DNA of 64,000 bases, from positions 186,001-250,000 of the forward strand of contig JBHENC010000005.1 in assembly GCA_046262295.1 (NCBI GenBank). Reading direction: 5' to 3'. The notes under the pieces are model-generated. The model did not search any database and was not told where the DNA came from. It worked only from the letters and a program-made list of their open reading frames with translations. Of this stretch, positions 17,848 to 25,514 are shown in pieces. Position numbers and translations under genes: made by a program. The DNA comes from JBHENC01 sp046262295 (lineage in GTDB: Bacteria > Acidobacteriota > Blastocatellia > Pyrinomonadales > Pyrinomonadaceae). Each line of letters opens with the position of its first letter. Position 1 is the first letter of the stretch.

Positions 17848-19170
17848 GTGAAAGACATACGGAACAAACTTTTAATTATCACCGGAATAGTTCTCGGCGG
17901 GCTTGCCGTCATCGTCGGCATTCGAGCCTTGTTGCCTCGCGCTCCACGCCCGGAAGAATCTCCGCGTCAAAAGCCCGCCGCCCTTAACTCGCAGGCGACG
18001 GTTTCCGACCGGCAGATCCAAAAGGCGCAAGCCTTAATCGAGCAAAAACCCTCCGACCCGCAGGGGTATAACCTGTTGTGCGCCGCCTATATGAAAAAGG
18101 CTAGGGAAACCGGAGATTTCGGCTATAACGCGCGGGCTGAAGCTGCGCTCAAGCGTTCGCTTGAATTATCGCCGCCCGCCGAAAATTACGACGGCGTCAG
18201 AATGCAGGCCGCGCTCCTGCTCGTTTATCATCGCTTCAATGAAGCTCTCGAAGCAGCCCGCCGTGCGCAGGCGATACGCCCGCAAGACCCGCTTAACTAC
18301 GGCGCGATGACGGACGCACTCGTCGAACTCGGAGATTACACGGAAGCGTTCCAGGCCGCGCAGACGATGATGGACTTGCGCCCGAACTCTTCGTCCTACT
18401 CAAGAGTCTCGTATTTGCGTGAGCTACAGGGCGACACGGCGGGCGCTATCGAGGCGATGCGCGCCGCAGCGGAATCGGCGGGCGATCCTGAAACAGCCGC
18501 GTGGTGTCGCGTGCATCTCGGCGATCTTTTATTAAACGATGGCAAGATTGCCGCCGCCGAACACGAACTCGACAATGCGCTCTACACTTTCCCGGACTAT
18601 CACGCGGCCTTCGCCGCCAAAGCCCGCGCGCGGCTCGCCGCAGGCGAGACAATCGCCGCCGTCGAATTTTACAAACGAGCGGAGGCGCGCGTGCCCCTGC
18701 CGGAAACGGCGATTGCGCTCGGCGATCTGTACGCGAAACTCGGTCAGGCGCAGGAAGCAAAAAAACAGTACGACCTGCTCGAACTCATCGAACGCACGAG
18801 CGCGGCCTACGGCACTTACTCGCGCCAACTCGCGCTCTTTTATGCGGATCATGACATGAAGCTAGACGACGCACTCGCCATCGCCCAACGCGAACGCGCG
18901 ACGCGCTCCGACATTTTCACCTGCGACGCGCTCGCATGGTGCTTATACAAAAAAGGGCAATTCGCTGAAGCCAAAACCGCGATTGACGAAGCGTTGCGCT
19001 TGGGCACGCGCGACGCCCGCATCAATTATCACGCCGGAATGATCCAGCAATCGCTCGGCAATCGCCGCGACGCCGCGCGCTATCTGCAACTCGCGCTTAA
19101 CATAAATCCCTTCTTCGATGCGCTTCAGGCCGATGTCGCAAGACAAACGTTGCGCGCCCTCACAACCTGA
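17848..19170 (+). CDS. TPR-repeat protein with N-terminal membrane anchor
   Basis: 440 residues. The GTG start is supported by GAGG at 17836 and by the anchor that follows at once (LLIITGIVLGGLAVIVGIRALL). A Pro-rich linker leads into tandem TPR units over about residues 50-435 (LGDYTEAFQAAQTMMDLRP, NDGKIAAAEHELDNALYTFPDYHAAF, LGNRRDAARYLQLALNINPFFD). It is closely related to the lipoprotein at 506-1846: both have a TFPDY(H/Y) block, a 'RQLALFYADH' segment and a DAR..YHAGMI end. Third DUF4331 partner. The role is inferred to be scaffold or assembly. Confidence 0.82.
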   Translation: MKDIRNKLLIITGIVLGGLAVIVGIRALLPRAPRPEESPRQKPAALNSQATVSDRQIQKAQALIEQKPSDPQGYNLLCAAYMKKARETGDFGYNARAEAALKRSLELSPPAENYDGVRMQAALLLVYHRFNEALEAARRAQAIRPQDPLNYGAMTDALVELGDYTEAFQAAQTMMDLRPNSSSYSRVSYLRELQGDTAGAIEAMRAAAESAGDPETAAWCRVHLGDLLLNDGKIAAAEHELDNALYTFPDYHAAFAAKARARLAAGETIAAVEFYKRAEARVPLPETAIALGDLYAKLGQAQEAKKQYDLLELIERTSAAYGTYSRQLALFYADHDMKLDDALAIAQRERATRSDIFTCDALAWCLYKKGQFAEAKTAIDEALRLGTRDARINYHAGMIQQSLGNRRDAARYLQLALNINPFFDALQADVARQTLRALTT

Positions 19171-19506
19171 AATTGAAAGACAAATTGCGCTCTGCTCCGC
19201 AGACGTTTTGTCTCAAACGGCATGGGACAGATGAGACAATTTGTCGCGTTATGAACCGCGCAATTAATTTTCATCGAGACACGAAAAGATTTCCGTCAAG
19301 CGTGGAATAAAGCCCGGGCGAATGGGAATTTCACGCTTGACGATTTAACAGTCCATTTTATTGTCTTAGCGTGCCACGAATAGTAGAATCGTGTAACCGC
19401 CCCGCTAGAAGCGTTCCAGCCTCAAGCCATTGAGTAAAGGTGCGGCGTGCTACAAATTTACGTTCTGTGCGGCGGGCAAAACGGATTTGTATATTAAGGA
19501 AACTCT
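19171..19506. other. Intergenic region upstream of nikR
   Basis: Begins with nested inverted repeats: GACAAATTG/CAATTTGTC (19179-19187 with 19237-19245) and TTGTCTCA/TGAGACAA (19208-19215 with 19232-19239), probably a terminator region for the TPR gene. It then holds the motif at 19371-19399 shared with the receptor gene upstream region. Confidence 0.5.
19371..19399. promoter_or_regulatory. Shared motif GTGCYACGAA-N8-TCGTGTWACCG, nikR copy
   Basis: Contains the dyad CACGA-N9-TCGTG. The same 29-base pattern occurs at 20064-20092 before the TonB receptor gene. Conservation at both ends with a divergent centre suggests a binding site rather than common descent of the whole region. Here it lies about 110 bases before nikR. 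Confidence 0.5.
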
Positions 19507-20037
19507 ATGAGCGATTTATTGCGGTTCGGCGTCAGCATCGAGAATAGTTTGCTGGAAAGCTTCGATTCTCTGGTCACTAATCGCGGTTATGCGACACGCT
19601 CCGAGGCGTTGCGCGATCTGATACGCGATGCGCTGGTGCAATCGCACATCGAAGCGAAGCAGCAGGGCGCGGAAGTTCTGGGCAGCCTGACGCTTGTTTA
19701 CGATCATCACGCGCGCGATCTGGCGGAGCAAATGGCGGAGTTGCAACATGAGCATCACGGCATGGTCGTCTCCGTGCTGCACGTGCATATCAGCCACGAC
19801 GATTGCATGGAAGTGATCGTGCTGCGCGGGCGCATCAACAAAGTCCGCCAGCTTGCCGATTCGATCCTGAGTTTGAAAGGCGTCAAACACGGCAAGCTCT
19901 TTGTCACGCTGCCATCGCACGCCGTCACCGAACGCGCCGCCGCCGCGACGCATACCCACGATCATCCGCATCGTCACGATAAGCCGTTGACAGGTAAAGG
20001 CGCACGCGCGAGTTTCAAGGCTACCGGCAATCGCTAA
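19507..20037 (+). CDS. nikR: NikR family nickel-responsive repressor
   Basis: 176 residues. Residues 1-50 form the ribbon-helix-helix DNA-binding domain (RFGVSIENSLLESFDSLVTNRGYATRSEALRDLIRDAL). Residues about 55-133 form the ACT-like nickel-binding domain. The four high-affinity ligands of E. coli NikR (His76, His87, His89, Cys95) align with the His of LQHEHH, both His of LHVHISHDDC and its Cys. After the domain, about 40 extra residues include a His-rich stretch (THTHDHPHRHD) absent from E. coli NikR. NikR represses nickel uptake genes when nickel is plentiful; a matching palindrome lies immediately downstream, before the TonB receptor gene. Confidence 0.93.
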   Translation: MSDLLRFGVSIENSLLESFDSLVTNRGYATRSEALRDLIRDALVQSHIEAKQQGAEVLGSLTLVYDHHARDLAEQMAELQHEHHGMVVSVLHVHISHDDCMEVIVLRGRINKVRQLADSILSLKGVKHGKLFVTLPSHAVTERAAAATHTHDHPHRHDKPLTGKGARASFKATGNR

Positions 20038-20042
20038 CAGCC

Positions 20043-20070
20043 GTAGCATTTTTACATCCGTTTGTGCTAC
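20043..20070. promoter_or_regulatory. NikR-type operator GTAGCA-N16-TGCTAC
   Basis: A perfect 6-bp dyad with exactly 16 bases between half-sites, the geometry of the E. coli NikR operator (GTATGA-N16-TCATAC). It lies 5 bases after the nikR stop and about 80 bases before the TonB receptor start. Confidence 0.7.
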
Positions 20071-20092
20071 GAAATGATTTTTCGTGTTACCG
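20064..20092. promoter_or_regulatory. Shared motif GTGCYACGAA-N8-TCGTGTWACCG, receptor copy
   Basis: Overlaps the right half of the NikR-type palindrome, ACGA and TCGT forming a dyad with 9 bases between. It matches the 19371-19399 site in sequence at both ends and in length. Confidence 0.5.
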
Positions 20093-20150
20093 AATCAAAG
20101 CTCTATGTCCCTGCGAACCTGTTATTCCATACCCGGAAGGCTTTCAAGTT

Positions 20151-22580
20151 ATGCGTAGACTATCAACTCTCCTTATGGCGCTGGCGCTACTCGGTTCACA
20201 GAGCGGCTTCGCGCAAACGCAGGCCACGCTGTCGTCCATTCCCGTGACGAGCACGCTCGCGCCGCAGCAGAACTCAAGCAACGCGAGCGGCGGCACACGC
20301 ACGATCTCCGGTGTGGTTCTCTCGGACAAAGATGAGCTTGTACCGAACGTCACCGTCATCGCCCGCACCGCTTCCGGCGATGAGCGAACGACGAAGAGCA
20401 AGGCCGACGGCAGTTTCACACTCGAAGTTCCCGCAGAGCCTCTCACGGTGCGCTTCTTCGGCAACAACATCGCGCTTCAGACGCGCACGATTACGGCGAC
20501 GGAGGCGAGCGACAATCTGCAAATCAAGGTGGCGTTCGTCGTCGCGCCGATCAATGAATCCGTCGTCATCGTCTCGTCGTCGCTCGATCCGACGATTGGT
20601 CGCCGCAACAACGTGATCTACAACAACACGCTCTTTGAGCGAGACGACCAGCTTGTCGAAACACTCAATGCGGGCATCAACGTCGGGCAGCATGAAGGCG
20701 GCGGCAAGTCTCTGGAGATTCGTCGCTTCGGTTACAACCTGGATCACGGCGGCGTAGGCGGCGGACTTAAATTCCTGGTGGACGACATACAGCAGAACGG
20801 CCAATCGCAGGGACACGGGCAGGGCTACTTAGGCCAACTGAAAAGCCTCACGCCGGAACTCGTGCAGGGCGTTGATATTCTCAACGGCCCCTTCAGCGCG
20901 CAGTACGGAGACTTCTCCGGTCTCGGCGTCGTTCACATACGCTTGAAAGAATCTTTGCCCGATGAACTCACCATGCGCTTTCAGGCCGGGGCGTTCGGCA
21001 ATCGTCGTATGTTTCTCGCGTATAGTCCGAAGATAGGCCATGCCGATTCCTTTATCGCTTACGAGAAGTCTCACTTAGACGGCCCCTTTATCAATCCGGG
21101 ACGCTACAACCGCGACAACGTGACGGGCAACTACACATCGCACTTGAACGAGAACGAAGCGATTGGCTTCAAGATGAATCTGGGGCGCAACTACTTTTTC
21201 TCTTCGGGACAGATTCCGCTCGACTTGGTGACGGCAGGCGAGCTTGACCGCTTCGGCTTCCTTGATCCGACCACCGGCGGGCGCATTCGCACGGGCGTCT
21301 TCGGCGCGTACTACCGCAAGGAATGGGCGAACGGCACGATCTTCAAAGCCGATGGCTTTCTCACGCGCTCTTTGTTTGATCTCCTCTCCAATTTCACACT
21401 CTTTTTGAACGACCGGGTCAACGGCGACGGTATCCAGCAAATAGATTCGCGCCTTCAGCAGGGCGGCAATGTTCAATACATACGCCCCTATCGCCTGTTC
21501 GGGCGGCAAGCGGTATTCATGGCGGGCGGCTACGAACTCGCTAGTCAGGCAAGGGTCACGCTCTACAAACAGAAGGAGCGCGTGCCATTTGAAACCGTCA
21601 CACTGGCTCACGTTAACGTGGCTAACACCGCCGGATACGTGCAACAGGGCACTGATTTTATGCACGGCCACCTGCATCTGGAATTGGGATTGCGCTACGA
21701 TTATTTTCATTTCAACGTAGACGACAAGATCAACACGGACTTTTCCGGGACGCGCGGATCGGGGCGCGTGCAACCGAAAGTCAACATCGCCTACACGCCT
21801 TCGGATCGCACGCCTGCGACCTTTTATTTCAACTATGGGCGCGGCATCAACAGTCAGGACGCGCGCGGCATTGTGCGCAACGGAATCACGTCGCTGCCGA
21901 CGCCGGACGTGAATCGCGGGACGCCCGGCCAGAGCGTCGGTTCGGGAGTGGGGCCGCCCGTCGCCACCACCGATTTTTATCAAACGGGCGCAGCCTACAA
22001 CCGTAAGCGATTCTCTTTCAGCACCGATCTCTTTCTGATAGACCACTCCAACGAGCAGGTCTACATACCTGACGACGGCACAATCGAATTCGCGGGGCCA
22101 AGCCGCAGTTCCGGCTACGAGTTCAAGGCGTCCGCGCAACTCACGCATCATCTGGCCGTCAACGCAGGCATGACCCAGGTGATGAACGCTTTCTTTCGCG
22201 GCACGTTTCCGCGCGTCTACGTTGACAGTTCGCCGCACACGGTGGGTAACGCCGGATTTACGCTGGCGAATTATCACGGCTTCAACGGCTCTATACAGTA
22301 TCGTCACGTCGGCAACTACCGGCTCGACGGCGAGGATGCCGCGATTCGCGCCTCCGGCCTCGACGTGGTTGACTTCAGCATGAACAAGCGTGTGCGGCGG
22401 TGGGTTGATCTCAACTTCTCGATTGATAATCTTTTCAACAAGCGATATCTCGAAACACAAAACTATTTCGCGTCGCGCGTCAGCCCCGAGGCGGAAGCCG
22501 TCACGCGGATTCACGCCACGCCGGGATTTCCCTTCGGTGCGGCTGTCGGAGTCACATTCCATCTCTTCGGAAAGCAATAG
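20151..22580 (+). CDS. TonB-dependent outer-membrane receptor (probable nickel/metal uptake)
   Basis: 809 residues from ATG 20151, which starts the signal peptide (MRRLSTLLMALALLGSQSGFAQ). Next comes a carboxypeptidase-regulatory-like beta domain (RTISGVVLSDKDELVPNVTV ... DGSFTLEVPAE, about 45-125), then a plug (VETLNAGINVGQHEGGGKSLEIRRFG ... LVDDIQQNG ... VDILNGPFSAQYGDFSG), then a long barrel ending GVTFHLFGKQ. Such receptors import bound ligands across the outer membrane with TonB energy. The substrate is not readable from sequence; the adjacent nikR and NikR-type operator upstream point to nickel, as for NikR-controlled receptors in Helicobacter. Confidence 0.87.
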   Translation: MRRLSTLLMALALLGSQSGFAQTQATLSSIPVTSTLAPQQNSSNASGGTRTISGVVLSDKDELVPNVTVIARTASGDERTTKSKADGSFTLEVPAEPLTVRFFGNNIALQTRTITATEASDNLQIKVAFVVAPINESVVIVSSSLDPTIGRRNNVIYNNTLFERDDQLVETLNAGINVGQHEGGGKSLEIRRFGYNLDHGGVGGGLKFLVDDIQQNGQSQGHGQGYLGQLKSLTPELVQGVDILNGPFSAQYGDFSGLGVVHIRLKESLPDELTMRFQAGAFGNRRMFLAYSPKIGHADSFIAYEKSHLDGPFINPGRYNRDNVTGNYTSHLNENEAIGFKMNLGRNYFFSSGQIPLDLVTAGELDRFGFLDPTTGGRIRTGVFGAYYRKEWANGTIFKADGFLTRSLFDLLSNFTLFLNDRVNGDGIQQIDSRLQQGGNVQYIRPYRLFGRQAVFMAGGYELASQARVTLYKQKERVPFETVTLAHVNVANTAGYVQQGTDFMHGHLHLELGLRYDYFHFNVDDKINTDFSGTRGSGRVQPKVNIAYTPSDRTPATFYFNYGRGINSQDARGIVRNGITSLPTPDVNRGTPGQSVGSGVGPPVATTDFYQTGAAYNRKRFSFSTDLFLIDHSNEQVYIPDDGTIEFAGPSRSSGYEFKASAQLTHHLAVNAGMTQVMNAFFRGTFPRVYVDSSPHTVGNAGFTLANYHGFNGSIQYRHVGNYRLDGEDAAIRASGLDVVDFSMNKRVRRWVDLNFSIDNLFNKRYLETQNYFASRVSPEAEAVTRIHATPGFPFGAAVGVTFHLFGKQ

Positions 22581-22897
22581 GATGGACACAAAACTTTCGT
22601 GTCGAATTGATTAGACGGAGGGCAGATAAAGAACATCCGGTTCTTTGTCTGCACTTCGCTTTACACGTTCCACCTTCCGAAACCATCTCAAGCCGACTTC
22701 ATCCCTTCAAATTCAGTGCGTGTCGGGAATAAGGATCGCCCGGTCAGGCATTAAGGTATTGAAACATTATTTAATCGTCATGCGAATTTCCCGGCGCAGG
22801 CAACGCGAACCGGGAAGTGCGCTGCTCATTTATCCACTATCTTGCGCTGTGCTCTACAGGCTCGCCGACACGCGCGTGAAAGACGAAGGAGACGACA
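22581..22897. other. Intergenic region after the receptor gene
   Basis: 317 bases. Contains the hairpin at 22622-22652; I see no gene. A frame across 22645-22962 overlaps the well-supported next start and has no family signature. Confidence 0.45.
22622..22652. terminator. 13-bp hairpin after the TonB receptor gene
   Basis: GCAGATAAAGAAC / GTTCTTTGTCTGC (one wobble pair) with a 5-base loop; no strong T run, so efficiency is uncertain. Confidence 0.6.
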
Positions 22898-23521
22898 ATG
22901 ATTTGTCATATTCAATCGGGATTAAAAAAGAACGTCCGGGCTTTCCTCAACGAAGTGCTTAAACAAATAGATGAGAAAGTGGCTCGCCGCAACCGCGTGT
23001 CCCGCTGGCGGCGAAGCGGCGTACTATCGGTAGCCTTCGTGCTGCTCTGCGGACTCTTTACTGCGGCAAGCGCGCAGGAGCCGCCGCCGCCGCATGTGGG
23101 CGGACACGTCGGCATCGCGTTCCCCATCGTGACGCGAAGCGACGGGCGAACGACGACGATCTCCGAAGACTTCATCGTCGGTTTTCCTGTCGGCATCGTC
23201 ATCAGAAACAGTAGCCCGTTCGCGTTCGACTTCGAGTTCGTTCCGACGGTCAACAATTCGCCGAGGCAGGACGTTACGCTCACAGTGCATCCGGGTCTTG
23301 TCTATAGCTTTAAGAAGAACTATACGGTGGGCATTCGCGCGGCCTTCGACATCGGCGCGGACACTTACGGCTTCACGCCGCTTATCCAGCGCAGTTGGAA
23401 AATCAAAGGCAATACCAAATACTTTATCGAAGCGGATTTTCCTGTGCGCTTTCGGCAGCAACCCGACCTGCGCCGGACGACATCGGGCGCATTCACAGCA
23501 CATTTCGGCGTCGCTTTTTAG
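22898..23521 (+). CDS. Outer-membrane beta-barrel-like protein
   Basis: 207 residues, start fixed by AAGGAG at 22886-22891. An unusual 37-residue charged N-terminal part precedes a signal-like segment (GVLSVAFVLLCGLFTAASAQE). The mature part alternates polar and hydrophobic residues (HVGIAFPIVT, FIVGFPVGIVIR, FAFDFEFVPTV, LTVHPGLVYSF, YTVGIRAAFDIG) and ends in FTAHFGVAF, an aromatic C-terminus typical of outer-membrane barrels. Family not recognised. As the gene after the TonB receptor it may be part of the metal-uptake locus. Confidence 0.62.
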   Translation: MICHIQSGLKKNVRAFLNEVLKQIDEKVARRNRVSRWRRSGVLSVAFVLLCGLFTAASAQEPPPPHVGGHVGIAFPIVTRSDGRTTTISEDFIVGFPVGIVIRNSSPFAFDFEFVPTVNNSPRQDVTLTVHPGLVYSFKKNYTVGIRAAFDIGADTYGFTPLIQRSWKIKGNTKYFIEADFPVRFRQQPDLRRTTSGAFTAHFGVAF

Positions 23522-23712
23522 AAAGTTTCCGAACAAGCGCGCTCTCAGATTCGAGGTCAATAAAGGTGCGGCACAGCGAATCGAAGGCAAGCCGCATTTC
23601 GACTCATAAGGATCATTGAGAGTTATCGAGTCGGCGGCGCCAACTTCTCAAGGCGACGATTATTTCTTTTACACTGTCACCGATTACAACTTCTGTTGAC
23701 GGAAGGAACATT

Positions 23713-24579
23713 ATGAGCAACGAAGAGAAACGCCCGATGGCCGAAGACATTCCCGGCCAGAAGCTTCCTTATCCGGCGAAGCAGTCGGACATGACGCCGC
23801 CGCCCGACAGCGATTTATCTAATTACAAACCCGCCGGAAAGTTAAAAGGCAAAGTCGCTTTAATAACCGGCGCGGATTCCGGCATCGGTCGTGCCGTCGC
23901 CATTGCCTTTGCGATGGAGGGCGCACACGTTGCCATTCTCTACAACGAAACCGACTCGGATGCCGAAGAGACGCGCCGGATGGTCGAAGCCAAAGGCGGG
24001 CGATGCCTTGTCTTGAAACACGACGTGCGCGATTCGTCGGCGTGCCGTGCGGCGGTGGCACAGACGGTTGAAGAGTTCGGCGGCTTGAATATTCTCGTCA
24101 ACAATGCTGCGTACCAGATGGCACAGAAAAAGTTTGAGGACGTGACCGAAGAACAGTTTCGCCGCACGTTCGAGACCAACATCTTCGGCTATTTTTATAT
24201 GGCGCAGGCCGCGTTGCCGCATTTGAAGGAAGGTGACGCGATCATCAATACGGGCAGCATCGTCGGCATCGTCGGCAACAAGTTGTTGATTGATTACACG
24301 TCAACCAAAGGCGCGATTCACTCGTTCACAAAATCGCTCGCATTGAACTTGGGCGAGCGCAGTATACGTGTCAACTGCGTTGTGCCCGGCCCCGTCTGGA
24401 CGCCCAACATTCCGGCGACGATGCCCAAAGAGGAGGTCGAAAATTTCGGCCACGAAGTCGCCTTAGCGCGTCCCGGCCAGCCCGAAGAACTCGCTCCGGC
24501 CTATGTGCTGCTGGCCTCAAGCGACGGCAGCTTTATCACGGGCAGCCTCGTCGAAGTCACTGGCGGCAAACTCGGTTAA
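23713..24579 (+). CDS. SDR family oxidoreductase (YghA/YhdF-like)
   Basis: 288 residues, NAD(P)-dependent classical-type short-chain dehydrogenase with an N-terminal extension of about 45 residues typical of the general-stress/YghA subgroup (EDIPGQKLPYPAKQSDMTPPP). Seen: cofactor motif TGADSGIG, NNAA, catalytic Ser in NTGSIVG and YTSTK (YxxxK). Clear ribosome site GGAAGGA before the ATG. Substrate unknown; relatives are described as aldehyde or glucose dehydrogenases. It appears to stand alone. Confidence 0.88.
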   Translation: MSNEEKRPMAEDIPGQKLPYPAKQSDMTPPPDSDLSNYKPAGKLKGKVALITGADSGIGRAVAIAFAMEGAHVAILYNETDSDAEETRRMVEAKGGRCLVLKHDVRDSSACRAAVAQTVEEFGGLNILVNNAAYQMAQKKFEDVTEEQFRRTFETNIFGYFYMAQAALPHLKEGDAIINTGSIVGIVGNKLLIDYTSTKGAIHSFTKSLALNLGERSIRVNCVVPGPVWTPNIPATMPKEEVENFGHEVALARPGQPEELAPAYVLLASSDGSFITGSLVEVTGGKLG

Positions 24580-24704
24580 AGCAGACATGAAACGAAAAAG
24601 GAGATGAATCGGAAGGACTGAACTTGAAGTTGAGATTAGCGTCCGTGATTCGGCCTCGCAAAAACTCTCAACATTCGCTATTAGAAGCCGATTGAGAAGT
24701 TAGC

Positions 24705-24862
24705 TCCGTCAGAGCGGAATGTTTATAGAAACGGGTAGGCAATAGGCGCAAGCTCCAGCGGAGCGGTATGTGCGGGAGATGCCGCTCCTAAGGAGCTAGA
24801 AAACCACACCGCATCGCAAACTATAAACATTCCGTCCCTACGGGACTTCTATCTATCAGCTT
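24705..24862. repeat. Composite inverted-repeat element (REP/MITE-like)
   Basis: CGGAATGTTTATAG at 24716-24729 is exactly repeated in inverted order as CTATAAACATTCCG at 24820-24833, and the similarity extends outwards imperfectly for about 25 bases on each side. The inner part has related units (AGCTCCAGCGGAGCGGTATGT and GCCGCTCCTAAGGAGCT). It looks like converging copies of a palindromic unit of the type CTCC-N-GGAGCGG-ATGTTTATAG. No gene lies in 24580-24896 apart from this. Confidence 0.6.
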
Positions 24863-24896
24863 CTTAGTTCTTCCGCCTCACTTTCCGCTCAAAATT

Positions 24897-25514
24897 ATGC
24901 CATCCAGAATCTATCCTTCCGGCACTGTCCGCGCGCTGCTTGAAACAGAGTTCGTCACGCCACTGACGCGCGAAGTATTACGGTCGCGCCTCGCGCCGCC
25001 CGACGCCGCCGACGCCCCGCCGCGATTCTTCGACGCGGAAACTTTCGCCACCTTGCGCGCGGCCTGCGCACGCTTGATCCCGCAACCCGAACGCGCGCAC
25101 TCCGTTGATCTGGCAGGCTCGATTGACGCGCGCCTCGCCGGAAATATGTCGGACGGTTGGCGCTACAACACGATGCCACCCGACAGAGAATCATACCGTC
25201 TGGGAATACGCGGCCTTGATGAAAGCGCGCAGGCGATGTTCGGACATTCATTTCAAGAATTGGACGCGCCGTCGCAGGAGAGGCTTCTGCTCGCGGTGCA
25301 GCGCGGTGAAGTGATGGGCGAGAGTTGGCAAAGAGTCTCGGCGCAACGCTTCTTTGAAGAGCTTTTAGCGGAAGTCACGGAGTGTTATTACAGCGACCCG
25401 CTCGCGCAGGAAGAGATCGGCTATGTCGGCACGGCGGACGCCGCAGGCTGGCACAAAATCGGCCTCGATGTACTGGAAGAACGCGAACCGCGCTCTCTGG
25501 AAGAGATTAAATGA
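24897..25514 (+). CDS. Gluconate 2-dehydrogenase subunit 3 family protein
   Basis: 205 residues with the family pattern: DAETFATLRAACARLIPQPE near residue 48, then a mainly helical body ending QRFFEELLAEVTECYYSDPLAQEEIGYVGT, the typical finish of gluconate 2-dehydrogenase subunit 3. This small subunit accompanies a GMC flavoprotein and a cytochrome in membrane sugar dehydrogenases. It overlaps the GMC gene by four bases (ATGA), so the two are translationally coupled. No twin-arginine signal or cytochrome gene is seen here. Confidence 0.85.
   Translation: MPSRIYPSGTVRALLETEFVTPLTREVLRSRLAPPDAADAPPRFFDAETFATLRAACARLIPQPERAHSVDLAGSIDARLAGNMSDGWRYNTMPPDRESYRLGIRGLDESAQAMFGHSFQELDAPSQERLLLAVQRGEVMGESWQRVSAQRFFEELLAEVTECYYSDPLAQEEIGYVGTADAAGWHKIGLDVLEEREPRSLEEIK

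Noticed and set aside
22645..22962. 105-residue ORF between receptor and barrel genes
   Set aside because: It overlaps the well-supported start at 22898 in another frame and the hairpin after the receptor; no ribosome site or family match.
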